Source of the DNA: a virus
Strand: one strand, 5' to 3'
IMG/VR virus record: IMGVR_UViG_3300030012_000639
Location: 1 to 33,366 of that record
DNA: 33,366 nucleotides
Shown here one piece after another: positions 13,472 through 20,160 of this stretch (its first letter is position 1; every line of letters begins with the position of its first letter). The notes beneath the pieces were generated by a model. The model was not told the origin of the DNA and did not search any database. It worked only from the letters and a program-made list of their open reading frames with translations. The translations under genes were made by a program, and so were the position numbers.

Positions 13472-14994
13472 CACAAAATACTATCATCGAAGTCAGGTAG
13501 ATTATGTGACTCTGTCTGTACCTGAAACTCTGGTATATGCCACACGTTTGCACCTTTACCTTTTATATTGAAGAAGTAAGAGTCCCCGCCTATGTTTTTC
13601 AGTTTAGCGGTCAACTTATTTCTAGGGTAATCTCTGAAGTTTTTACGATGTAGATAATCAACTAGATCTGCTAATCTAAAATACGTCCGTCCTTTATCAG
13701 TCCAGGGTTTACCGAGTAATAGTTCATCACGTTCCCTAGCTGGTCTTTCGGTGCAAAAGGTTTCTAATAACTCGTTAAAATGACCCTCAGTCGAAGCGTC
13801 TTTCGGAACTTCAATAATCGTAAGCGTATCTAACAACTGTTGTATTATCTGTCGCCAAACGTTATCTCTAACTTTAGGTGGAATAATATTTAAGTGATCC
13901 ATACACTTTCTTTGAAACCGTGTCTGGTTTAGTAATTCTTCGGTCTCGAGTTCTAAACGACCGCCCTCGACATCTAAAAACCATATCGGTGGGTCACTAT
14001 TTTGTTTGGTTAGGTTACTGAACAGGGGAGTACCGCCTGACGCACCAATACCGAACTTTCTAGTTCTACATAGTGGACTATTACAATGTCCCGATATCGG
14101 TTGATCGTTACATTTATAAAAATAATCTTTTCGTTGCACTTGTTTCGTAATTGTTAGAACTTCTTGTGCACTTAATGGTGGGGTGAAGTGTTGATGGTTA
14201 GCTTCCTCAACACGTTTCTCCCAATCGTCAGGGAACTTCTTTCTTAGAAACACCCCTAGATTAAATAATCCAGAGTTACGAGTACCTTTAGGAAAACCCT
14301 GAGCGACTAGATGCTCGAGGCAAGGAGGAGATTGATCTAGCCACTCAGAGTCTTCTATCACTGGAACAACGTCCAGCTTATCTAATTCTTCTTCTGTTAG
14401 AACCAGAGTCTCTGCGTACTCTATAAATTCTTTAGGTGTAAGAACTTTACCTGTAGGCCCGAAAGCATAACCAGTAGAGTTCTCTCCTCCGAAGTATGGC
14501 ATGTTCAAAGAACTACCACGATCCCCTCTTTCTAACAATAATTTAGTTTGCTTAGGAAATATCTCTGACTGCCCGAACCCGATGGCTGAAGCAACCTGCC
14601 TAAGTTTCCTTTGCATAGTAGACGCAGGGACAGGGTCGAACACGAAGATAAATAAATGTGCTCCCCCACTCTTTGATCTACAAACTACCAGTGGTAGCTT
14701 AAACTTTTTTAATTTCTTAGCGAGTCCTTTTAAATCTACAGTGAACTCATCTATATCTATCGAACCCCATACACAACTGTTGTTTTCATCTATCGGGACG
14801 ATACCTAAACCTATTTCTCCTTTTAAGTGTTGACTCCAAAGATCGTTGAGCTCTTTTTGTGTAAGCTCTTTCGATATAGTTACATACTTGCCTTTTGCTT
14901 TACCGTCTTCTCTAGTTTCTTTCGTCGGGGTAAAGACACTGTAGCCTTGCCTTAACCCCGCGAAACGGTGCGCAAACTCCTCTTGTAATGACAT
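13471..14994 (-). CDS. AEP-superfamily primase with four-Cys C-terminal cluster (507 aa)
   Basis: Archaeo-eukaryotic-type primase. The metal-binding hDhD is D80/D82 in GSIDIDEF, and the second signature is SKSGGAHLF (107-115) with H113. LNMPYFGG (163-170) corresponds to the third segment. This order is that of TOTE/PrimPol-type AEP domains. Downstream, C225, C295, C304 and C309 stand in a region with GTRN (237-240) and CRTRKFGIG, like the Cys-rich extension of several viral primases, where it binds zinc or an Fe-S cluster. The C-terminal 150 residues look like a winged-helix region. It is coupled to the SF1 helicase gene. The ATG at 14994 has AAGGGTGAG upstream. Confidence 0.85.
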   Translation of the reverse strand: MSLQEEFAHRFAGLRQGYSVFTPTKETREDGKAKGKYVTISKELTQKELNDLWSQHLKGEIGLGIVPIDENNSCVWGSIDIDEFTVDLKGLAKKLKKFKLPLVVCRSKSGGAHLFIFVFDPVPASTMQRKLRQVASAIGFGQSEIFPKQTKLLLERGDRGSSLNMPYFGGENSTGYAFGPTGKVLTPKEFIEYAETLVLTEEELDKLDVVPVIEDSEWLDQSPPCLEHLVAQGFPKGTRNSGLFNLGVFLRKKFPDDWEKRVEEANHQHFTPPLSAQEVLTITKQVQRKDYFYKCNDQPISGHCNSPLCRTRKFGIGASGGTPLFSNLTKQNSDPPIWFLDVEGGRLELETEELLNQTRFQRKCMDHLNIIPPKVRDNVWRQIIQQLLDTLTIIEVPKDASTEGHFNELLETFCTERPARERDELLLGKPWTDKGRTYFRLADLVDYLHRKNFRDYPRNKLTAKLKNIGGDSYFFNIKGKGANVWHIPEFQVQTESHNLPDFDDSIL

Positions 14995-15010
14995 TGCTCA
15001 CCCTTATTTA

Positions 15011-15802
15011 CTAGAACGGTATCTCTTCTTCGCCTTCCTCCGTGTTAGATACCGCTGATTCTTGTTCTTGTTGCACGTTAACTTCACCTTGTCGAGCTGC
15101 CTTCATAAACTCCATGGCGATTTTAGCTAACGACATACTTGTAGGATGCGCTCTCTCTACGGAAAGTCCCATCCAGCTATACTGGTCATTACTCTGGGGT
15201 ATAGAGGTTAATCGGTATGTGTATGCGAACATCGGGGCTTGAACAGTTTCACCTACTGCAGTATTTACAGTAGCGTTATTTAGCATTGTATTCCAACGCC
15301 TACTAAACCTGAGCTGTGAAGATGTCAAACTTAACAGAACTTGTTCAGGTGCAGAGTCTTCTTCTGCTATTAGAGAATAGTACTCGGCTGTTTCTACTAG
15401 CTGATTACCGTTCTCCATGATGAACTTACCTGAGTCATCTTTTGTGCATTTTGCTAGTTCAGCAGAATCGTGTTGATCACTAACGAAACCGCCTCCCTTT
15501 TCTCGAGGAATCCACTCGATATATTTCTTTTTATACGCACAGGGAATAATTAATACACCAGTATCACCATCGTAAACCTTGTTGGTCACACTGTTGAAAA
15601 AGTTACCCTCTTGTGCTTCAGCGATATATTGACCATCGCTTTTCTTTAGTTGCGGAGACATTGATTGCAACACCCTTAGAAAAGGAATTGCATAATCACC
15701 TGCACTCGCTTCTTCTAACCCTGTGCCTCCAGACAACAAACTATCGTCGTCGAAGACAGCTACCTCGGAGCTTTCTAACTCCGCTACTTTCTTACTAGCC
15801 AT
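15011..15802 (-). CDS. Probable single-stranded DNA-binding protein (263 aa)
   Basis: A conserved phage replication-module protein with a beta-rich core (about 40-215) and a long acidic tail ending in EEGEEEIPF. A disordered acidic C-terminus with terminal Phe is the hallmark of SSB proteins such as T7 gp2.5 and E. coli SSB, which use it to recruit partners. The core has no detectable OB-fold sequence signature by eye, so the call rests on tail and context: it lies just upstream of the primase and helicase genes. The ATG at 15802 has AGAGG about 6 bases upstream. A recombination mediator is the main alternative. Confidence 0.55.
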   Translation of the reverse strand: MASKKVAELESSEVAVFDDDSLLSGGTGLEEASAGDYAIPFLRVLQSMSPQLKKSDGQYIAEAQEGNFFNSVTNKVYDGDTGVLIIPCAYKKKYIEWIPREKGGGFVSDQHDSAELAKCTKDDSGKFIMENGNQLVETAEYYSLIAEEDSAPEQVLLSLTSSQLRFSRRWNTMLNNATVNTAVGETVQAPMFAYTYRLTSIPQSNDQYSWMGLSVERAHPTSMSLAKIAMEFMKAARQGEVNVQQEQESAVSNTEEGEEEIPF

Positions 15803-15811
15803 AGTATACCT

Positions 15812-16384
15812 CTACTTTATTTTGGCGCGGGATCCCACGTATATCCCGAAGGTTTCTGAGGGAATATCTTTCCCCTTCGTGAGCTGCTCTTTCACAAACG
15901 CATTTAACGTCTGTGGATGAACACCTTGTTTAACAGCAGGGTCATGACCTAACTGTTTTAATTTGTTTATTGCATCGTCTGCTTTTTTATTTTCGTCTTT
16001 ACCGAACTTAACAGTAACTTCGTGTTTGATAATACCAGCGTGTCCGTTATCGACTAACCATTGATGAGCTGCTATTCTATTAGCTTCTGATATATGCGCT
16101 CTATAAAACTCTTCTACTTTAATAGAAGAACCATCGGTCAATGTAATTTGTTTTAGATTAGCAGCTTGCATAGCTTCAGGTAAATCTACTTCTCTAACCG
16201 TTTTGAGATTATTTTTAGCTTCTTCTAATTCAAGTTCTAGTTGTTGTACAATCTTTTCGTTTTGTTGTAACAACTCCGCTAGTTGCGATATTCTATTATA
16301 CTCACCATCGGTGGTTTCTTCAGTCCAGGTTTTAGTTTCCTCACCTACTAAATCCTCAAACGTTAGTTGAGATTCCTCAGACAT
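15812..16384 (-). CDS. Conserved phage protein with coiled coil (190 aa)
   Basis: Unnamed replication-module protein. Residues 28-65 form a strong coiled coil (LAELLQQNEKIVQQLELELEE then KNNLKTVRE), leading into a mixed alpha/beta C-terminal part with the segment ITLTDGSSIKVEEFYRAHI (about 79-97). This pattern, a coiled coil followed by 'LTDGSxIxV', recurs in unnamed early proteins of marine podoviruses. The ATG at 16384 overlaps the end of the gene before and uses a GGAG inside it. It stands directly upstream of the SSB-like gene. It may be a replication accessory factor; no motif proves this. Confidence 0.6.
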   Translation of the reverse strand: MSEESQLTFEDLVGEETKTWTEETTDGEYNRISQLAELLQQNEKIVQQLELELEEAKNNLKTVREVDLPEAMQAANLKQITLTDGSSIKVEEFYRAHISEANRIAAHQWLVDNGHAGIIKHEVTVKFGKDENKKADDAINKLKQLGHDPAVKQGVHPQTLNAFVKEQLTKGKDIPSETFGIYVGSRAKIK

Positions 16385-16715
16385 ATACTTCTCCTAAGTT
16401 CTCCATGTAGCCTCGACGGATATCGAAACTAACAGGGTAATAAGTCATTTCTTGTTTATCCCATTTCAATACTTTGAAGCTACCGTTACTTGCAGCAGCA
16501 ACTGCGCAACATAAACCTATGGCAGCAGGATCTCCTATAAGCAACAAATAATCTTCGTCATTGAAATCTATGAGTTTATTTTGGACTCGTTTTACTTCTG
16601 GTCCAGTGGAGAGCATAAGGTTAGTTCTTGCTGGGAACACAACTTCTAAGTCCCCATACTTTTGTGCAGGAACAAGGTTACGTCCAGGAACATCTTGAAC
16701 AATATATACTGTCAT
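16377..16715 (-). CDS. Conserved hypothetical phage protein (112 aa)
   Basis: Small alpha/beta protein with hydrophobic strands and a Gly-Asp-Pro turn (LLLIGDPAAIGLCCAVAA, about 57-74). No catalytic residues stand out and the Ala/Cys segment is too short and mixed for a confident membrane anchor. It is the first gene of the replication operon and has a promoter-like element and AAAGGAG upstream, so it should be among the first products made from this unit. I recall similar unnamed proteins at this position in marine podoviruses, without a function. Confidence 0.6.
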   Translation of the reverse strand: MTVYIVQDVPGRNLVPAQKYGDLEVVFPARTNLMLSTGPEVKRVQNKLIDFNDEDYLLLIGDPAAIGLCCAVAAASNGSFKVLKWDKQEMTYYPVSFDIRRGYMENLGEVYV

Positions 16716-16739
16716 TCTAATTTCTCCTTTATAGAAAAA

Positions 16740-16777
16740 AGTTTAGGCGATACGAGTCTGGAAAGTAAAGCGTTATT
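16740..16777 (-). promoter_or_regulatory. Repeated promoter-like element F (19-nt class)
   Basis: Box ending in CGCTTTACTTTCC (16772-16760), sharing the CTTTACTTTC core of the other five sites, then TAAACT (16745-16740) 19 nt after CTTTAC. It precedes the 112-aa gene at the head of the replication module. Its 5' half differs from the consensus. Confidence 0.45.
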
Positions 16778-16780
16778 ATT

Positions 16781-16841
16781 TCTATTAGCTATTTTCTGTA
16801 GAAAACTTTTATGAAAAATTTTTACAGAATCGTCTAATAGA
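16781..16841. repeat. Imperfect inverted repeat
   Basis: The left arm TCTATTAGCTATTTTCTGTA (16781-16800) and the right arm 16823-16841 (TACAGAATCGTCTAATAGA) pair over both ends, 7-8 bp each, with mismatches in the middle and a 22-nt spacer. Lies between the two divergent promoters. Confidence 0.5.
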
Positions 16842-16869
16842 GTAATAGGTCTAATAAAGTAGAGTCTAA
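16832..16869 (+). repeat. Three GTCTAA direct repeats
   Basis: GTCTAA occurs at 16832, 16849 and 16864, at 17- and 15-base steps, the first two extended to GTCTAATA. TACAGAA also recurs at 16823, 16884 and 16991, with an inverted copy at 16794. Iteron- or operator-like arrangement. Confidence 0.5.
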
Positions 16870-16980
16870 GTATCTGAAATTACTACAGAAACCAAAAAGG
16901 AGAGAAGTAATAGAATATATTAGAAATATTAAAACGGGATCTGCCCACGAAATAAATTATCTATTTTATTTTTTCTCTAC

Positions 16981-16986
16981 TATAAT
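16981..16986 (+). promoter_or_regulatory. Sigma-70 -10 box for the SNF2 gene
   Basis: A perfect TATAAT 30 bases upstream of the TTG start. The -35 position (17 bp upstream) is poor, TATCTA within an AT-rich tract, so activation by a protein or by the nearby repeats is possible. Confidence 0.5.
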
Positions 16987-17016
16987 CTTCTACAGAATTT
17001 AGAAAGGAACAACGTC

Positions 17017-18459
17017 TTGAAATATGAGTTCAAGACTGAACCGTTTGAACATCAGCGCACAGCTTTATTACGTTCATGGGATAAAAAGAAGTATGCGTTC
17101 TTCATGGAGATGGGAACGGGGAAGTCTAAAGTCTTAATTGACACAATAGGTATCCTCTACTGTAAAGGAGCCATAGACTCTGTTGTTATCGTTGCACCCA
17201 AAGGTGTCTATAAAAACTGGGAGTCTCGTGAAATACCAACACATTTACCTGACTATATAGATCGTCATGTAGCAGTTTGGTCTCCTGCCCCACGTAAAGA
17301 AGAAAAGAAAGCTCTTACTTCTTTGTTTGATCTAATTGATAAACTCAAAATATTTATTATCAATGTAGAAGCATTTAGCACTAAGAAAGGTGTCACGTTC
17401 ACGGAGAAGTTTGTACTAAGCCACAGACCACTGTTCGCGGTAGATGAATCTACGACTATTAAGAACCCTAAAGCAGCTAGAACAAAAGCGATAATTAAGA
17501 TTAGTAAAGACGCAGCGTTTAGAAGAATACTAACAGGCTTTCCTATTACACAGTCACCTCTTGATCTTTACAGTCAAACAGAAACGTTAGAGAAAAATTT
17601 GTTAGGATTTACTTCTTATTATTCTTTTCAGAACCATTACGGTGAAGTTGTTAATAGATACTTCGGTGGAAGAACAGTTAAACAAGTTGTAGGGTATCGA
17701 AACCTTTCTGAACTTACAAAGAAACTAGACTCTTTTTCTTACAGGGTATTAAAGAAAGACTGTTTAGATTTACCAGATAAGATTTATCAGCGTAGGGATG
17801 TAGAACTAACTGCTGAACAAAAAAAGTTGTACCATGAACTTAAAGATCGTGCGATTACGATTTTACAAAACGAAGAACAAATATCTGTTACGAATATACT
17901 CACCCAGTTACTAAGACTTCATCAGATAGTCACGGGCCATGTAAAGTCTGACGATGATGTAGATATCCCCGTAGATAATAATCGCATAGACGCTATGTTC
18001 GAAGTTATCTCAGAGATGCAAGGTAAAGTAATTATTTGGGCAAACTACAGACAAAATATCCTGGAGATTGTTGATAGTCTCAAACAAGTATTTGATCCTA
18101 ATGAAGTTGCTTCTTACTTCGGAGATACTTCCCCAGATGAACGAGAAAGAGTAATTAAAGACTTCCAGAACCCTGATTCACCGTTAAGGTTTTTCGTAGG
18201 TAATACACAAACAGGTGGCTACGGTATTACATTAACAGAAGCTAAGAACGTAATTTATTACTCTAACAACTTTGATTTAGAAAAACGGTTACAGTCGGAA
18301 GATAGAGCGCATCGTATCGGACAAGTCAACAAAGTTACTTATGTTGATCTTGTAGCTAAAGATACTGTAGACGAAAAAATAGTCGACGCTCTTAGAAATA
18401 AATTAGATCTCGCCCAAGAAGTATTAGGAGATGATAAATGGCAAAACTGGTTAGGCTAG
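17017..18459 (+). CDS. SNF2-family DNA helicase/translocase (480 aa), TTG start
   Basis: Superfamily 2 Snf2-type ATPase. Motif I EMGTGKSK (31-38, K36), motif Ia VIVAPKGVYKNW, motif II VDEST (D143, E144), motif III LTGFPITQSP (173-182), motif V TGGYGITLTEA and motif VI QSEDRAHRIGQ (426-436), with the Snf2-typical 'RAHRIGQ'. About 480 residues is normal for compact phage versions. These enzymes move along double-stranded DNA and in phages are linked to replication or recombination. It is the only plus-strand gene, has its own promoter region and overlaps the last virion gene tail to tail by 9 bases. TTG at 17017 follows AAGGA by 8 bases. Confidence 0.9.
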   Translation: MKYEFKTEPFEHQRTALLRSWDKKKYAFFMEMGTGKSKVLIDTIGILYCKGAIDSVVIVAPKGVYKNWESREIPTHLPDYIDRHVAVWSPAPRKEEKKALTSLFDLIDKLKIFIINVEAFSTKKGVTFTEKFVLSHRPLFAVDESTTIKNPKAARTKAIIKISKDAAFRRILTGFPITQSPLDLYSQTETLEKNLLGFTSYYSFQNHYGEVVNRYFGGRTVKQVVGYRNLSELTKKLDSFSYRVLKKDCLDLPDKIYQRRDVELTAEQKKLYHELKDRAITILQNEEQISVTNILTQLLRLHQIVTGHVKSDDDVDIPVDNNRIDAMFEVISEMQGKVIIWANYRQNILEIVDSLKQVFDPNEVASYFGDTSPDERERVIKDFQNPDSPLRFFVGNTQTGGYGITLTEAKNVIYYSNNFDLEKRLQSEDRAHRIGQVNKVTYVDLVAKDTVDEKIVDALRNKLDLAQEVLGDDKWQNWLG

Positions 18460-18774
18460 ACTAGCTCTTATCTGATCAGCTGCCTCTTCTAATGCTCTAA
18501 GTGCTTGTTCTGGTGAGCCAGAATTATCAAGAGCTGCTGTAGCGATAGCTGAAGCTACCGTAGAAGTATCATCTGCTACTGGTTCTTCTTCTGGCATCAT
18601 AGGAGCGTCTTCTTCCATACCACCTAATAAAGCAGCTAGACGATCAAGCCCTCCGCTTTCAGACATTGCTGGCTCATCACGCATCGGAGCAGCTGGCATT
18701 GGGGGAGTAGGTACTTCAGCTTGTGCTCTCATCATATCTAATCTATTGGGCATATCGTTTAATGGTATCGCCAT
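18451..18774 (-). CDS. Small Ala/Met/Pro/Glu-rich protein (107 aa), probable virion-associated
   Basis: Last gene of the virion operon, ending inside the tail of the convergent helicase gene. The product is low-complexity, Met-, Pro-, Ala- and Glu-rich, with a short helix at the C-terminus (about 83-105) that may form a coiled coil. ATG 18774 has AAGGAA upstream. Similar disordered acidic proteins end the structural operons of marine podoviruses and are found in virions or act as scaffolds. Position is the main support. Confidence 0.55.
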   Translation of the reverse strand: MAIPLNDMPNRLDMMRAQAEVPTPPMPAAPMRDEPAMSESGGLDRLAALLGGMEEDAPMMPEEEPVADDTSTVASAIATAALDNSGSPEQALRALEEAADQIRASLA

Positions 18775-18775
18775 A

Positions 18776-20152
18776 TTAATTCCTTGGTACGTTAGGTCTA
18801 AAAGCGTTTTGAAAAGGAGCTACATTAGTATCAAAATTTGTAAGATCCATAATACCGTTACTTACTTGTCCACCTTGATTATATGAACCGCCAGTAAAAG
18901 GGTTAGAATATTGAGTTCCTAGAAGAGGACTAGACCCTTGTCCATATTCTTCAGCAGTAAACGGTGCTTGATAACTACCATAACTAGGTGTAAATGTTTT
19001 TAGGTAAGTGCTAAAAGCATCTTGACCAAGCCCTTGACGTTGACCACCTATTAAATTAGCCATGGGACTACCGCCTGGAAGGAAAGAAGCACCACTACTA
19101 AACTGTGATGTTGACCCTGTTCGTGGACCACTAGGGACAGCTCCTCTGAAGAAAGTATCTAAATCTTCTTTAGTGTCTTGTATTTGTTGATTAACAGCAT
19201 CAGCTTCATATTGAGACTGAACATCTTGATATTTAGTTTCAAGTTGCCCTAATTTATCAGTAAGTTCTTTTATAGTGCTTTCATAATCGTTTTTAGTTGC
19301 TTCAGCTAATTGTTCAGGTGTAACAAACTGTTGTTGTCCTAAATAAGATTCTAATTGTTCAGGTGTTAAATAATTTTGAAATAAGTTTTCTAAACCCTGA
19401 AGTTGTTCTTGAGTTGCGAACTGACTTGTATCAAACCCCTCTAGTCCTTGACTAATTAGTTGGTTTACTTGTTCTTCGGTCAATCCCGCAGTTTGTTCAG
19501 CTATAGCCTCTTCAACAGCTTCTTCTGTTTCAGCTTCTATATCTTGTATTGCTTCAGCAACTAATGATTCTATTTCTTCTCTAGTTAGAACACCTTGTTC
19601 AAAAAGTTGTGCTAATTGATTTTCATTTAATTCAAAGCCACCTGAGATAATAGATAAGACATCATCTTTGGTTATATCGCCTTCATCTATTCTTCTTTGT
19701 ATTTCATCAGGAGTTAATGTTCCTTCAGCTAACATCTCAGCTATTGTTTGAGTAACCGTTTCTTCTGTGATAGTAGGAGTCGTACTACCCGCTGCTATTT
19801 GATCAGGAAGAGATGCAAGACCCGCATTTAATTCATCCATTAACTCTTGGATATATCTTTCATACGCCCCTTCCGTTGTGGCAAACTGACCAAAACGGTC
19901 TACAACATCTTCGGGACGGATATAAAAATCTTCTCTTGAGTTATCAAAAGGAACTTCTGTAGTAGCTGTAGCAGTCGTTGCAACAGGGGTACTTTGAGGG
20001 TTACCGATACCGACTAATAAATCTTGTAAGTTCGCTGGTAGTCGAAACTCTCCAGCACCAACACCACCATTCATCATTCGTGGTGCTTCTACGTCGCTAC
20101 CCTCGGACATTTCTTCTGGTTCTTCTTTTAAGATTTTAGCTGAATAAAACAT
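18776..20152 (-). CDS. Virion protein with Glu/Gln-rich repeats (458 aa)
   Basis: Unrecognised, likely a structural or internal virion protein. Residues about 95-330 are a run of short helices rich in Glu, Gln, Leu and Ile with repeated T-x-E-[EQ]-[IL] turns such as LTPDEI, LTREEI, LTEEQV and LTPEQL. They look like imperfect copies of an 'LTxEx(I/L)' unit, in line with a long extended helical array. The C-terminal 120 residues are Gly/Ser/Gln-rich and flexible and include a QGGQVSNG segment like those in neighbouring virion proteins. The start at 20152 has only a weak ribosome-binding site; M15 (20110) is an alternative. Confidence 0.6.
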   Translation of the reverse strand: MFYSAKILKEEPEEMSEGSDVEAPRMMNGGVGAGEFRLPANLQDLLVGIGNPQSTPVATTATATTEVPFDNSREDFYIRPEDVVDRFGQFATTEGAYERYIQELMDELNAGLASLPDQIAAGSTTPTITEETVTQTIAEMLAEGTLTPDEIQRRIDEGDITKDDVLSIISGGFELNENQLAQLFEQGVLTREEIESLVAEAIQDIEAETEEAVEEAIAEQTAGLTEEQVNQLISQGLEGFDTSQFATQEQLQGLENLFQNYLTPEQLESYLGQQQFVTPEQLAEATKNDYESTIKELTDKLGQLETKYQDVQSQYEADAVNQQIQDTKEDLDTFFRGAVPSGPRTGSTSQFSSGASFLPGGSPMANLIGGQRQGLGQDAFSTYLKTFTPSYGSYQAPFTAEEYGQGSSPLLGTQYSNPFTGGSYNQGGQVSNGIMDLTNFDTNVAPFQNAFRPNVPRN

Positions 20153-20160
20153 AATATTTC

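Larger units (their letters stand above)
16716..17016. other. 301-bp divergent intergenic control region
   Basis: The only divergent intergenic region in the window, very AT-rich and without a coding frame. It holds promoter element F for the leftward replication genes, a -10 TATAAT for the rightward helicase gene, an imperfect long inverted repeat, three GTCTAA direct repeats and four copies of TACAGAA (one inverted). Could be an operator array and/or a replication origin; the sequence alone cannot decide. Confidence 0.6.

Noticed and set aside
14501-14833. Plus-strand 110-aa ORF within the primase gene
   Set aside because: Antisense shadow of motif-bearing primase sequence.
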